Source: Octadecabacter dasysiphoniae
GTDB lineage: Bacteria; Pseudomonadota; Alphaproteobacteria; Rhodobacterales; Rhodobacteraceae
NCBI RefSeq assembly: GCF_021532615.1
Contig: NZ_JAKGAQ010000002.1
Span: forward strand, 1-64,000
Length of the DNA: 64,000 bases
Reading direction: 5' to 3'
The translations under genes and the position numbers were made by a program. Positions 1 through 9,518 of this stretch are shown here, one piece after another. Under the pieces are notes generated by a model that was not told the DNA's origin, made no database searches, and saw nothing but the letters and a program-made list of their open reading frames with translations. The stretch's first letter is position 1. Each line of letters opens with the position of its first letter.

Positions 1-308
1 GAAATATCGATCCACAGCTTTGGCCAACATCGGCAAACATTTGGCCGAAAAGCGATGTTCGCACATCAGGCCGTTTGGAAATTATACTATCGAAGTCAGC
101 GAGAAATAATGTCAGCGTCAGCCTCGCCCCCCTCTGAGGCTCGGCTGGTCAAGCGAGCGAGCCTAGCGGACGTTGGCTAGTTGTGCCGCTGGCGGAAAAC
201 ATGCCGAGTAGTGTCCTGAGCGTCACTCGCCGTTTGGCACATAGGAAGGCAAATAATACGACAAAGCACCACCAAGTATTTTGAAAATCAAGAACCTAGG
301 ATGAATTG

Positions 309-322
309 TGGCGGAGACGAAG
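309..322. repeat. 14-bp copy of the tRNA-Ser 3' end (candidate att site)
   Basis: TGGCGGAGACGAAG is identical, in the same orientation, to the last 14 bases of the tRNA-Ser gene at 9572-9585, including the complement of its CCA end. Integrative elements that insert into tRNA 3' ends leave such a copy at the far boundary. The orientation is right for an element lying between 309 and 9572. No integrase gene is present in the interval, so it would be a remnant or an element moved in trans. Confidence 0.5.
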
Positions 323-670
323 TCCGAAAGTTATTTTATATCAGTAACTTAAGTCTATGTTTTTGTTGGAGTCAGGATTTCCGAGGGTTGCTATTTGTGC
401 AGCAAAGTGTGCAGCAGAATTGGGCGACTTTTTCTGCTCATAGCCTTCGACCAGGGTAACCTGATGCTGCGAACCGGTCATTTGCGAGACCGCGGAATTT
501 CGCGCTCATGTCCGCGAACCTCCGAAGTGTCGCACCTCAGAGCAGGGCTCTGCAAAGAGACGTTCTCGTCCCAGAGCCGACCTTGGCCGCTGGTTCTGGA
601 TTCTGCAGTGCAGCCCGTCGAACCAGCCATTCGCTGCGCCTGCAAAATCTCAGCACAAGCGAACTCACGG

Positions 671-691
671 TCTGCGGGACAAAGCTGCCGT
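671..691. repeat. 21-bp intergenic repeat, copy 1
   Basis: This segment (core GCGGGACAAAGCTGCC) is identical over 21 bases to the reverse complement of 28203-28223. Both copies are in gene-free DNA. It is probably part of a dispersed intergenic repeat of this lineage. No coding function is visible. Confidence 0.5.
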
Positions 692-740
692 GCAAGTGGT
701 ATGAATGAACGACAGCTTTCTCAAAAACCGCTAGCCCGCC

Positions 741-1478
741 CTAGCTTTGTGCCGCTGAGCGGATGACAATGTCGCCGACCTCAACATCTGATGGCTGGTT
801 GATGGCAAAAGCGATGGCTTGGGCGATTGCATCAGGTGACAGGCCAATTTCACCCATTCGCTTTTCGATAGCCCCTCTCATCGCTTGATCCGTGATCGAG
901 CTGGCAAAGTCCGTTTGGACAAATCCGGGCGAGACGTTTGTGACACGCAGGTCCGGACCTGACTCTAGGCGTAGTCCTTCCCCAATGGTGCGCAACGCAT
1001 TCTTTGTCGCAGCGTAGACGGCCATTTTGGGTGCGAGGACCAATCCGGCGGTCGAGACGACATTAACGAAATGCCCGCGCTTTTGCTGTCTGAAGATCGG
1101 TAAGGCTGCCGCGATCCCATAAAGCGGCCCGCGCAGATTGACATCAATCATCGCATCCCATTCCGCGACGTTCAGATGATCAAGATCTGATATCGGGGCA
1201 ATTCCGGCATTGTTCACCAAGGCATCAAGCTGACCGAACTGATCCTCAGCCGATGTCACAAAAGCCGATACACTGGCCCGGTCCGCGACATCCAACGTGC
1301 AGGCGATCACATCTGCGCCTTCCGCGCGCATATCTTCTGCGGCGGCCTCGATTTTATCAGCGCGGCGCGCGCCGATCACAAGCTTTGCGCCGCTTTTGGC
1401 CAATAGCTTTGCTGTTGCGAGGCCGATTCCGCTGCTGCCACCGGTGATCGCAACAACCTTGGGGGTGGTATCCATCAT
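741..1478 (-). CDS. SDR family NAD(P)-dependent oxidoreductase
   Basis: A 245-residue classical short-chain dehydrogenase, expected to be cytosolic and to oxidise or reduce a small alcohol or carbonyl compound with NAD(P)H. The N-terminal TGGSSGIG nucleotide-binding motif (residues 12-19), NNAG (89-92), Ser142 and the Tyr155-x3-Lys159 catalytic pair (YAATK) are all present, and the length is normal. Two ATGs sit side by side at the start; the choice changes one residue. It is divergent from an AraC-type regulator across about 100 bases, so the regulator probably controls it. The substrate cannot be told from sequence. Confidence 0.9.
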   Translation of the reverse strand: MMDTTPKVVAITGGSSGIGLATAKLLAKSGAKLVIGARRADKIEAAAEDMRAEGADVIACTLDVADRASVSAFVTSAEDQFGQLDALVNNAGIAPISDLDHLNVAEWDAMIDVNLRGPLYGIAAALPIFRQQKRGHFVNVVSTAGLVLAPKMAVYAATKNALRTIGEGLRLESGPDLRVTNVSPGFVQTDFASSITDQAMRGAIEKRMGEIGLSPDAIAQAIAFAINQPSDVEVGDIVIRSAAQS

Positions 1479-1575
1479 GATTTATCCTTTGTTTTGCTTT
1501 CCACTTCTCAATAATTGACGGACACTTGAGGATTTTCTATATTTCAAGACCTCATTTTATGTAGAAATCGTCCAA

Positions 1576-2514
1576 ATGACCGATGTGCTTTCCGATGTGT
1601 TGAACCATCTCAATTTGCGCAGTGTGCGCTGCACGCGACTGGAAGCCGCCGGTGGGTGGTCTTTACGGTTCTCTCTTCGTACGACGCTAAAATTTGTTGC
1701 CGTGATGAAAGGGAACGCTTGGCTCATTCCTGACGGTCAGGATGCGGTCCAGCTTTTTGAGGGCGATACGTTTTTCTTAGCTAATGCGGCCGGTTATGTC
1801 GTCACGAGTGATCCAACATTGACGCCGATAGATGGATTGCAGGCGTTCGATTGGGATACAGGAGAAACCGCATGTTTTGGCGGCGACGACACCATCATGC
1901 TTGGCGGCGGTTTCGATGTACGGGGTGATCCCATCGATTTTCTGCTCAAGGCGATGCCGAGCGTAATCCGGTTTTCGGCGCAGGATCATTCAGCGACGGC
2001 ACTGCGTTTGTCTCTATCGCTTTTGAATAACGAATTGGAAAACCCGAAAATCGGATGCGATGCGGCTAGTAAAGGCCTTGCAGATGTCATGCTTGTCCAT
2101 GCGCTGCGGGCATATGCCTTTAGGGGTGATCATCCCGCGCCGACATGGCTGAACGGCCTTGCACATCCTAAAATTCGGCGGGCGTTGGAGGGTATGCATG
2201 GAAATCCTGAATACGGGTGGACAGTGGACAATTTGGCCCGCGCAGTTGGTATGTCACGTTCGTCTTTTGCCCGAACTTTTACGGAAACGGTTGGGAAGCC
2301 ACCTTTAGCCTATCTGACCCAGTGGAGATTAGAACGCGCCTGCGCTGCCTTGCGCAAAGGTGTGGAGCCAATGTCCAACATTGCTCAAGCCGCTGGATAC
2401 GGATCAGAAAGCGCCTTTGGATTGGCATTTAGGCGACAGTTTGGCATCTCGCCCGGCCGATATCGGAATAATCATACCGTAACGGATCACGTAATAGCTG
2501 ACATTGGCCCATAG
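1576..2514 (+). CDS. AraC family transcriptional regulator
   Basis: A 312-residue regulator with an N-terminal cupin-like sensing region of the AraC cupin_6 type (about residues 10-190) and a C-terminal double helix-turn-helix (about 200-300). The end shows the family pattern: GMSRSSFARTF in the first helix pair, and IAQAAGYGSESAFGLAFRR followed by GISPGRYR in the second. It is transcribed away from the SDR gene at 741-1478, the usual arrangement for a regulator and its target. The ligand is unknown. Its base composition is somewhat more AT-rich than the core genes further right. Confidence 0.9.
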   Translation: MTDVLSDVLNHLNLRSVRCTRLEAAGGWSLRFSLRTTLKFVAVMKGNAWLIPDGQDAVQLFEGDTFFLANAAGYVVTSDPTLTPIDGLQAFDWDTGETACFGGDDTIMLGGGFDVRGDPIDFLLKAMPSVIRFSAQDHSATALRLSLSLLNNELENPKIGCDAASKGLADVMLVHALRAYAFRGDHPAPTWLNGLAHPKIRRALEGMHGNPEYGWTVDNLARAVGMSRSSFARTFTETVGKPPLAYLTQWRLERACAALRKGVEPMSNIAQAAGYGSESAFGLAFRRQFGISPGRYRNNHTVTDHVIADIGP

Positions 2515-2774
2515 TGCTGCATCGAGCACTTTGGGCTCAAAGCGGTCACCGGGTGCGGCGCAGCATCTGCTCAATTTTGACCTTGGCTGGCGACACGAGC
2601 GGTCCAAACCGGACATCCGTGGTTTAGTTCTTCACCGCGTTCTTGTTTCCCTAAAGCAGACATCGTTCAAATAAACAGCATCATCGGGGCCGGAAGGCTG
2701 CTGCTCGTACAACAAGGCCTTGATGCCGGTACAAGAAGTGGTTGCTTTCTTGGGCGACCTCGCAAGAAGACCAC

Positions 2775-3329
2775 CTAGTCAATCGACCTTGGCTCACTGT
2801 GATAACAAATCTGGGTCGTCTCTTCCGTTGTTAGATTCGCCCCAAGTAGCTGACAGGCACCGCCTTCGCCTTGCTTCTCAAAATGCTTGCACCTTCTGCA
2901 CAGACCAAAATCCCGTTGCTGTTTCGCAAGAAGAACTCTGTTTAAGACCGGTCGCAGGACCAAAGCAATTTCAAGCAGCTTTTCGCGAGGGATGCCATCA
3001 AGCGCTTCTGTGAGGGTGTCGGTCTCTGCAAGACGTTCAATACCTTTTGCAGTGAGAACGAAAGACTTTGAGCGCCTGTCCAACTCCGGGCAATGTTCTT
3101 CTGCGATAAATTCTTTTTCGGCAAGAGCTTTGAGCGTTTGGGATACGGTTCCCCGCGTCGACCCCAAAAAATCCGCAATATGGGATGGCTTACGCGAAAA
3201 CCGGTTTGCGCGCCCCAGATATTCCAACGCTGTGCGCTGCGCAGGCTTTAAGTCTGATTTCCACCCTTCATTTTCATCTACTCGGGCAAGCCTTTTGATG
3301 AGGTGTTTGATAAATTCTTTTTCGATCAT
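2775..3329 (-). CDS. MarR-like winged-helix regulator with C-terminal cysteine cluster
   Basis: A 184-residue winged-helix protein; the helix region reads IADFLGSTRGTVSQTLKAL. The frame is open up to 3443, but the ATG at 3329 is preferred because the upstream start would leave only 22 bases for two divergent promoters. The C-terminus carries four cysteines in the pattern C-x2-C (LCRRCKHF), then single cysteines in GGACQLL and TTQICYH, which suggests a metal or iron-sulfur site. It diverges from the SDR gene at 3466, which it probably represses together with itself. The inducer is unknown. Confidence 0.8.
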   Translation of the reverse strand: MIEKEFIKHLIKRLARVDENEGWKSDLKPAQRTALEYLGRANRFSRKPSHIADFLGSTRGTVSQTLKALAEKEFIAEEHCPELDRRSKSFVLTAKGIERLAETDTLTEALDGIPREKLLEIALVLRPVLNRVLLAKQQRDFGLCRRCKHFEKQGEGGACQLLGANLTTEETTQICYHSEPRSID

Positions 3330-3374
3330 GGGCTGTTCCAACACTCGCCTTCGTTTACCAGTCAGGCTTTTGCC

Positions 3375-3429
3375 TTGCAATAATTTCGAAGCGCTACTAA
3401 ATAAAACTGATAGCGGTTCACTACTAAAT
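3375..3429 (+). promoter_or_regulatory. Candidate promoter and operator repeats between the MarR-like gene and the SDR gene
   Basis: TTGCAA (3375-3380), a 17-base spacer and TAAATA (3398-3403) resemble a sigma-70 promoter pointing to the SDR gene. The 9-mer CTACTAAAT occurs twice in direct orientation, at 3394-3402 overlapping the -10 and at 3421-3429. This would be a sensible place for the MarR-like protein to bind. It is a reading of sequence only. Confidence 0.35.
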
Positions 3430-3465
3430 TTTCGATCCAACATATACCTCAGAAAAGGTTAGCCG

Positions 3466-4278
3466 ATGACACAGACCATTTTCATTACCGGCGCCTCTTC
3501 GGGCATGGGAAAAGACACAGCAAAGCTCTTCCATTCAAAGGGTTGGAACGTTGTCGCAACAATGCGCTCTCCTGAAAAAGAGACGGAGCTGACTGAGCTT
3601 GAAAACGTTTTGGTCCTGCGTTTGGACGTCACTGATCATGACAGCATCGACGCAGCGCGCGATGTAGCCGTCGCAGCTTACGGCAAGATTGATGTCTTGC
3701 TGAACAATGCAGGTTATGGCGCGTTTGGGCCCCTTGAGACGTTCCCAATGGCGGGGATTGAGAAGCAATTTGCGACCAATGTTTTGGGTTTGATCGCGAC
3801 GACCAAGGCTTTCATCCCTCATATGCGTGCAAACGCGTCGGGAACCATCGTAAATGTGTCCTCCATGGGTGGGCGAGTTACTTTGCCGCTCGCAAGCCTG
3901 TACCATGGTACAAAGTACGCCGTCGAAGGATTTACGGAGTCGCTGAGATATGAGCTTGAGGCGTTTGGTGTGCGTGTGAAACTCGTTGAACCTGGCAACG
4001 TCAATACAGATTTCAGTAGCCGGTCACTTGAGTTCGTGATGGATCAAAGCATCCAAGAATATTTGCCGATTGCGGGCGGCATGACCAAGCTTTTTGAAAA
4101 GATGGGCCCTGATGCGTCCGAGGTGAGCGCCGCAAGTGAGGCTATTTGGTCTGCGGCAACCGATGGCAGTGATACGTTGCGATATGTTGTTGGCGAAGAT
4201 GCGCGGAAAATCCTGTCCAAGCGCAATAGCCAAGACGACGATGCGTTCCACGCCACAATGAAGACCATGATGACCTAA
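3466..4278 (+). CDS. SDR family oxidoreductase
   Basis: A 270-residue short-chain dehydrogenase with TGASSGMG at residues 8-15, NNAGYGAFG from residue 80, serines at 132-133 and the Tyr146-x3-Lys150 pair (YHGTK). The long C-terminal part with the VEPGNVNTDF segment is typical of the classical branch acting on larger or hydrophobic alcohols. It follows the MarR-like regulator divergently and precedes the molybdenum hydroxylase genes by about 90 bases. It may act on the same substrate chain as the hydroxylase, but this is inference from position only. Confidence 0.9.
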   Translation: MTQTIFITGASSGMGKDTAKLFHSKGWNVVATMRSPEKETELTELENVLVLRLDVTDHDSIDAARDVAVAAYGKIDVLLNNAGYGAFGPLETFPMAGIEKQFATNVLGLIATTKAFIPHMRANASGTIVNVSSMGGRVTLPLASLYHGTKYAVEGFTESLRYELEAFGVRVKLVEPGNVNTDFSSRSLEFVMDQSIQEYLPIAGGMTKLFEKMGPDASEVSAASEAIWSAATDGSDTLRYVVGEDARKILSKRNSQDDDAFHATMKTMMT

Positions 4279-4369
4279 AGCGGATCCGCTCGCCGAATGA
4301 TCGCTACCCCAGTCATTGCCACAATACGGCAGCCCCAACGAATTTTTTTGCCAGCAGAGGAACGTCCAC

Positions 4370-4831
4370 ATGGAAATTAGTGTCAATGGTGAGAAGCGCG
4401 AGATTGATGTCGCACTAGATATGCCGCTGCTTTGGGTGCTTCGCGACGAGCTGGGGATTATGGGCCCAAAATACGGCTGTGGCATCGCTCAATGCGGTGC
4501 TTGCACAGTCCATATTGACGGCATGGCTGTCCGCTCTTGCCAATTGGCCGTTAGTGACCTCGCTGGAGGCGAGGTGACGACGATTGAAGGTCTCGGGACA
4601 CCTGACGCCCTTCATGCCGTGCAAGAAGCTTGGATCGAAGAGCAGGTCGCGCAATGTGGCTACTGTCAATCGGGACAGATCATGCAGGCCGCATCTTTGC
4701 TCGATGCAGACCCCGCCCCATCGGATGAAAAGATCGATGCGGTGATGTCTGGAAACTTGTGCCGCTGCGGGACTTATCCTCGCATTCGCGCAGCCGTGAA
4801 ATCCGCGGCCACCAAACTGCAGGAGACCTGA
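4370..4831 (+). CDS. (2Fe-2S) subunit of a molybdenum hydroxylase, IorA type
   Basis: A 153-residue small subunit of a xanthine-oxidase-family enzyme. It carries two [2Fe-2S] clusters: the plant-type set at Cys37, 42, 45 and 57 (CGIAQCGAC) and the C-terminal set at Cys96, 99, 131 and 133 (CGYC, CRC). The frame opens earlier at 4316, but the ATG at 4370 gives the usual family N-terminus. It is followed after 3 bases by the molybdopterin subunit. Together with the cytochrome downstream it should pass electrons from substrate hydroxylation or aldehyde oxidation to the respiratory chain. Confidence 0.92.
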   Translation: MEISVNGEKREIDVALDMPLLWVLRDELGIMGPKYGCGIAQCGACTVHIDGMAVRSCQLAVSDLAGGEVTTIEGLGTPDALHAVQEAWIEEQVAQCGYCQSGQIMQAASLLDADPAPSDEKIDAVMSGNLCRCGTYPRIRAAVKSAATKLQET

Positions 4832-4834
4832 TCC

Positions 4835-7084
4835 ATGAGCCGTGTTGGAACAATTGCCCGTCGTACGTTTCTAATCGGATCGGCTACCATTGCCGGTGGT
4901 GTCGCCTTTGGTGCGTATATGGTGAACCGCCCGATCCCGAACCCTTTGCTAGACGATCTTGCTGAGGGCGAAGCGGCGATTACGCCATACGTCAAGATTG
5001 ATGCAAACGGGATTACGTTGATCACACCGCGTGCGGAAATGGGGCAAGGCGCAGTTGCGCTTCAGGCGAACCTGATCGCAGAAGAGTTGGACATTGACCC
5101 TGCCTCTGCAACTTTGACCCCCGGGATGCCCGGGCTTGCCTACTATAACGCGGCCACCCTCGAAGAAGGTGCCGCGCCTGGATATGACGATAGCACATCG
5201 ACGCAGATCACCCGGTACATGTTTGGCAAAGTCGCCAAATTGATCGGGCTTCAGATCACCGGTGGATCGTCCACAACGCCTGATAGTTTCACAAAACTTC
5301 GCACAGCAGGAGCCGTGGCACGCGAAACCCTGAAAGAGGCGGCAGCGCAGCGCACGGGCGTGGACCGCAGCCAGCTTGCGACAAAAGACGGGCACGTCAT
5401 TTTGCCAAACGGCGAAGAAATTGCCTACACAGCGCTTGCGGCTGAATCAGCACTCATCGCCCCCGTCGAAGACGTGACCTTGCGCGACCCCAGCACTTGG
5501 CGCCTCCTTGGTAAGCCGAACATGAAGCGGTTGGACATGGTCGCCAAAAGCACAGGAACCGAAATCTACGGAATTGACTGTAAGGTTGATGGCATGGTTT
5601 TCGCGTCTGTTTGTGCCAATCCTGCCATTGGTGGTGACATAATCAGCTTCGATGCAACGACAGCCAAAACAATGCCGGGCGTCCAAGAAATTGTGCCTGT
5701 AACTGGCGGCGTTGGCGTGATTGCCAGCAACACATGGTACGCGATCCAAGCGGCGAACGCAGTGGAATGTGTCTGGGGACCCGGTTCTTACCCTGAGAAC
5801 TCCGAAAAGATGTGGAACGTTCTTGAGACGGCCATTGATAACGAAGACTATTTCAACGACCGGCAGCGTGATGAAGGTGATGTGGCCGTCGCGTTGGAAA
5901 CAGACGACATCATCGAGGCCGAATACCGTGTGCCCTATCTGGCGCATGCCCCGATGGAACCCATGAATGCCATTGTTCTGGTGACCGATACGAAATGTGA
6001 GATTTGGAGCGGCGTGCAGGCCCCCATCTGGACTCGTGACAAGGCTGTCGCATTAACCGGTCTTGCCCCCGAAAATGTGCACGTCTACGTCCAGCAAATG
6101 GGCGGCAGCTTTGGCCACCGCGCAGAGATCAAACATGTCGAACAAGCCGTCGAAATTGCGATGGCCGTCAAGGGTACGCCCGTCAAATTGACGTGGAGCC
6201 GTGAAGAAGACATGACCCACGAATTCCCCCGCCCACCAGCAATTGCACGCGCGCGGGGCAAGGTTTCGAACGGTCAAGTGGACACATTTGACCTGTCAGT
6301 CAGCCAAGCGGCCGTCATCCCAAGCTGGTTGGAACGAAACTCGGGCATCGCCATGCCGGGGCCCGATCCGTCGATCGCTCACGGGTCTTGGGACCAGCCG
6401 TTCACGATTCCGAATTACCGCGTAACGGCGTATCGCGCCCCCGACATGGTTCCGGTTTCGACATGGCGTTCTGTTGGGGCATCTGGAAACGGGTTCATGC
6501 ACGATACGTTCATGGACGAACTCATTCATGCTGCCGGGGCAGATCCGTTGGTAGAACGGGTCCGCCTTTGCTTCGATGGTACTTCCCGAAAAGTTATGGA
6601 AGAGGTTGGCAAAATCTCTGGCTGGGATGGGCCGTCTCTGGGTGAAAACCGCGGTCGCGGCATTGCATTCTGCATGTCATTCGGCGTGCCCGTCGCGCAG
6701 GTTGTAGAGGTTACCAACACACCCAACGGCATTAAGATCGACAAAGCGTTCATCGTGGCGGACGTCGGCACTGTTCTAGATCCGAAGAACGCGGAAGCGC
6801 AGTTGTTCGGGGGGATGATCTACGGGCTGGGTCACGCAATCAACAGCGAGTTGACCTACGAAAACTACGCAGCTCAGCAAGACAACTACCACGCCAATGA
6901 GGGACTGCGGTTGTTCCAAACCCCTGAGTTCGAAGTGAAAATACTGGAGAATGGCCATCATATCCGTGGCCTTGGAGAACCCGGTGTCCCACCTGCTGCA
7001 CCTGCCTTGGGCAACGCGATTTTTGCCGCAACTGGACAGCGCATTCGTGAAATGCCGTTCCACAAGCACATCAACTTTGTCTGA
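4835..7084 (+). CDS. Molybdopterin-binding subunit of a xanthine dehydrogenase family enzyme, IorB type
   Basis: A 749-residue large subunit. A Tat signal with Arg9-Arg10 followed by [12 protein letters not shown] shows that the folded, cofactor-loaded enzyme is exported. Family motifs include EMGQGAV early on, [12 protein letters not shown] in the middle and [12 protein letters not shown] near the end, where the Glu corresponds to the catalytic base. The single-chain large subunit with a Tat signal and no FAD subunit is the isoquinoline 1-oxidoreductase or aldehyde dehydrogenase type, which uses cytochromes as acceptor. The true substrate is unknown. It is co-transcribed with the iron-sulfur subunit and the cytochrome gene. 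Confidence 0.9.
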   Translation: MSRVGTIARRTFLIGSATIAGGVAFGAYMVNRPIPNPLLDDLAEGEAAITPYVKIDANGITLITPRAEMGQGAVALQANLIAEELDIDPASATLTPGMPGLAYYNAATLEEGAAPGYDDSTSTQITRYMFGKVAKLIGLQITGGSSTTPDSFTKLRTAGAVARETLKEAAAQRTGVDRSQLATKDGHVILPNGEEIAYTALAAESALIAPVEDVTLRDPSTWRLLGKPNMKRLDMVAKSTGTEIYGIDCKVDGMVFASVCANPAIGGDIISFDATTAKTMPGVQEIVPVTGGVGVIASNTWYAIQAANAVECVWGPGSYPENSEKMWNVLETAIDNEDYFNDRQRDEGDVAVALETDDIIEAEYRVPYLAHAPMEPMNAIVLVTDTKCEIWSGVQAPIWTRDKAVALTGLAPENVHVYVQQMGGSFGHRAEIKHVEQAVEIAMAVKGTPVKLTWSREEDMTHEFPRPPAIARARGKVSNGQVDTFDLSVSQAAVIPSWLERNSGIAMPGPDPSIAHGSWDQPFTIPNYRVTAYRAPDMVPVSTWRSVGASGNGFMHDTFMDELIHAAGADPLVERVRLCFDGTSRKVMEEVGKISGWDGPSLGENRGRGIAFCMSFGVPVAQVVEVTNTPNGIKIDKAFIVADVGTVLDPKNAEAQLFGGMIYGLGHAINSELTYENYAAQQDNYHANEGLRLFQTPEFEVKILENGHHIRGLGEPGVPPAAPALGNAIFAATGQRIREMPFHKHINFV

Positions 7085-7096
7085 GAAAGGTAGATT

Positions 7097-7720
7097 ATGA
7101 AATATCCACTTTTAGTTGCCGTAATCCTTGGCATGGGCTCAGCTGTGTTAGCTCGGGAAACGGCGGTCGAAATCGTGCCACCTGCGGAGGGTTCGGTATC
7201 GGTTGAAGACGGTTTGGACGCCTGGTCGCGCGTCTATGAAGTCACGGGTCATCCAAGGTGCGCGAACTGTCACACCGGCCCCTCGGACCGACCCATGTGG
7301 TCAGGGCCAACCTACGGCGAAACGCGCCCACACGGTATGAACATTCAGGCTGGCGAAAGCCGCATGGGCATCGAAAACCTGCAATGTTCCACATGCCATA
7401 CAACCAAAGATGAAGACTGGGATAATGCAAATGATATCCCACATGCCGCCCCACGCGTTGCAATGGGATGGCAGCTTGCGCCAGTTGAGGCTGATTGGTT
7501 CGGCCGCTCTACGGAAGAGATTTGTGCACAGCTACGTGACCCGGATCGCAATGGCGGACGGACCGCGATCGATTTGGCTGAACACCTCAATCACGATCTG
7601 ATCCTGCATTGGGCGTGGTCGCCGGGGGGCGGACGCGAACCTGCACCCTACAGTCTTCAGGAACACATCAACGACATTTTGGCCTGGGGCGTGGCTGGTA
7701 TGCCCTGCCCACAAGATTAA
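7097..7720 (+). CDS. Dihaem c-type cytochrome, probable electron acceptor of the Mo hydroxylase
   Basis: A 207-residue exported protein with an N-terminal signal peptide ending near residue 19 and two haem c motifs, CANCH (55-59) and CSTCH (97-101). It starts 12 bases after the large subunit gene, so it is translated from the same message. Small cytochromes of this kind accompany IorAB-type enzymes in the periplasm. Conserved His and Met residues that could be distal ligands are present but I cannot assign them. Confidence 0.85.
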   Translation: MKYPLLVAVILGMGSAVLARETAVEIVPPAEGSVSVEDGLDAWSRVYEVTGHPRCANCHTGPSDRPMWSGPTYGETRPHGMNIQAGESRMGIENLQCSTCHTTKDEDWDNANDIPHAAPRVAMGWQLAPVEADWFGRSTEEICAQLRDPDRNGGRTAIDLAEHLNHDLILHWAWSPGGGREPAPYSLQEHINDILAWGVAGMPCPQD

Positions 7721-7732
7721 GGACTACCTATC

Positions 7733-8044
7733 ATGGGACTAGCAGGATCACTCCTCGTATTCACAGGTTTTTGGCACGCATGTGAATGGATAATGGGCGG
7801 GCGCAACAGGGACACGCTCGCGCTGATCCCATTCGGAATCGTCTATATCGTTTTGGGCTACTTGATCGTCACTTTCACAGGCGGGATAGCGGTTCCAATC
7901 CTTGCTCTTGTTATTGTCCTCGTAGGCCTGTCCCTCGGGATTATGACGCGTCGTGTGACCGCAGTCAGAAAATGGGTCCTGTGGATTTTCATCGGCTTGG
8001 ATATTTTGATAGCTTTGGGATTGCTGATCGGGCTTCTTAACTAA
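7733..8044 (+). CDS. Small membrane protein at the end of the Mo hydroxylase operon
   Basis: A 103-residue, very hydrophobic protein with three to four predicted membrane spans and a basic loop (MTRRVTAVRK) before the last one. It begins 12 bases after the cytochrome gene. I recognise no family. By position it may anchor the cytochrome or the hydroxylase at the membrane, but this is only inference. Confidence 0.65.
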   Translation: MGLAGSLLVFTGFWHACEWIMGGRNRDTLALIPFGIVYIVLGYLIVTFTGGIAVPILALVIVLVGLSLGIMTRRVTAVRKWVLWIFIGLDILIALGLLIGLLN

Positions 8045-8192
8045 CGTTACATGGCCATCAGCTGAACAAAGAAACGAAAATCGGGAACGCTCCAGATATC
8101 GTGAGGCACCGCCGAGGTTTTGTGCTCTAACGATCATGAACAGGATGCGTAAATCTGAAAGGCCGCTTAAGGACCAAAAATTCTAATGGCCA

Positions 8193-9359
8193 TCACCACC
8201 CCCCTTGCAGAACACCTAGCGTTTCCAAGTGCGCCAATGCGCCGCAATCTAGTCCATCCTTAAAATAACTACGCTCTCGCGCCTTGTGACCAAAAAAATT
8301 CTTATATCTCGTTATCGTACTTTCAGCATCATCGCCGCCTGTTATCACTGTGATCTTTGGTCGAATGTTTTCTGTCAGCTGAATTCTCTTTAGCATTGCC
8401 TTAAATTCGAAATCAGCGGCGGGAAGAGAATAACCAAAAAAAATCCAATTTGTAGCTTCGGCAAGTCGTTTTTCAGCAGTCGTCCAACTTGCAGTGAACA
8501 TCGGGAAATCGAGAGCCTTCTTATAGCTGAATGTTGCAAAGCGTGTTCCCAAGCTTTTTGCAGAGCAATAGGGACACTTAGGTTGGATGCACACGTGGCG
8601 CTTACCTCGTGGACCTACGCCGATGGCGTCCCAATCAGCAGGTTGGAACAATGCACGGGCGATCTTTGACGAACTTTCGCCACCCACCCAAAAAGTTGCA
8701 CGACAGTTGTCACAGTAGAGCCAGTTCACCGAGCCATGCGGCTTAACGATGTGCAGAGTATCCCCAGACCGTTTCGTTTCTTTTAAGGAATCTTTGCAAA
8801 ATTTTGCAGACAATGCATTGCAACCATACTCGATACTTTCAACACCCTGAGTTCGAAGCAAACCCTCTTCAAAAACTGTATCCCAATTCATACTCAAGAC
8901 GGCACATTCCTCGAAACAAAATCTTGAGAACAAATCTTCCAGATTGCTCCACTTGGCGTCAGGGTTACGTCTTTTCTTTCTTGCTGACTGCTCGAACATG
9001 CGTATGAGCCGCACCAAAATCGCTCTGCGTACTACACGTAAATCCCGAGGCGCATAGTCTTTTCCAAGATGATGACCAGTGTTGGCTGACAAATCTATTA
9101 GGGTAAAAATATCTTCTATTTCCGGCCAACTACCAGCATCAATATCGATATCTTCTGCAAATACGCGTTTTACAAAAGTCTTGATGTATCGCACCTGTGC
9201 GACACTTGGTCCATCAAGACTCAATCTCTTAGTGTCAGTCAATCTGTCCGTAAAGTCACTGGCAAGTGGAAGCCCCGCATTAAAAGAAGCTCCTGCACCC
9301 ACTATTAACACATGCTCAGCTTCAAATGGTCGCTTTGCAGTCATTGAAAAACTGTCCAT
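8193..9359 (-). CDS. SIR2-like family protein with zinc ribbon
   Basis: A 388-residue protein of the SIR2-like group. It has a GAGAS nucleotide-binding motif (21-25), the SMNWD segment (156-160) where sirtuin-like enzymes have their Asn-x-Asp, a KPHGS motif with the probable catalytic His208, a pair of CxxC motifs (Cys216/219 and Cys262/265) and the late FFGYSLPAAD signature. These fit an NAD-binding, probably NAD-hydrolysing fold. Stand-alone proteins of this group are often linked to phage defence. It stands alone, its DNA is visibly AT-richer than its neighbours, and it lies next to tRNA-Ser, all of which suggests horizontal gain. Confidence 0.75.
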   Translation of the reverse strand: MDSFSMTAKRPFEAEHVLIVGAGASFNAGLPLASDFTDRLTDTKRLSLDGPSVAQVRYIKTFVKRVFAEDIDIDAGSWPEIEDIFTLIDLSANTGHHLGKDYAPRDLRVVRRAILVRLIRMFEQSARKKRRNPDAKWSNLEDLFSRFCFEECAVLSMNWDTVFEEGLLRTQGVESIEYGCNALSAKFCKDSLKETKRSGDTLHIVKPHGSVNWLYCDNCRATFWVGGESSSKIARALFQPADWDAIGVGPRGKRHVCIQPKCPYCSAKSLGTRFATFSYKKALDFPMFTASWTTAEKRLAEATNWIFFGYSLPAADFEFKAMLKRIQLTENIRPKITVITGGDDAESTITRYKNFFGHKARERSYFKDGLDCGALAHLETLGVLQGGW

Positions 9360-9494
9360 TTCATTGCGTAGCCCATAACATCAAAAAAACCTTAAGTCCG
9401 CACCACTGCAAAAATATCAAAGCCAAGCAAGAGTCACTATGATGCTATCTGTCGCAACGCGATACCCTATCATTCCACCTAGTTCCAGAATGCG

Positions 9495-9518
9495 ATGGGG
9501 GATCAAATGGGGGATCAA
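9495..9518. repeat. Tandem 12-bp repeat beside tRNA-Ser
   Basis: ATGGGGGATCAA occurs twice without a gap (9495-9506 and 9507-9518), about 55 bases from the 3' end of tRNA-Ser on the side where an element would have inserted. Short direct repeats at this distance resemble arm-type binding sites of tyrosine integrases. Confidence 0.5.

Larger units (their letters stand above)
1..740. other. Left-edge region with no recognisable gene
   Basis: No convincing gene is visible. A frame is open on the plus strand from base 1 to a TAG at 178-180, but its 59 codons match no family I know, so it could be the end of a gene that starts outside the window or chance. Other open frames here have irregular composition and no ribosome binding site. 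Two repeats do stand out: a 14-bp copy of the tRNA-Ser 3' end at 309-322 and a 21-bp segment at 671-691 that recurs inverted at 28203-28223. Confidence 0.6.

Noticed and set aside
395-766. Open frames on the plus strand left of the first SDR gene
   Set aside because: No ribosome binding site, odd composition, no family match, and they run into a repeat.
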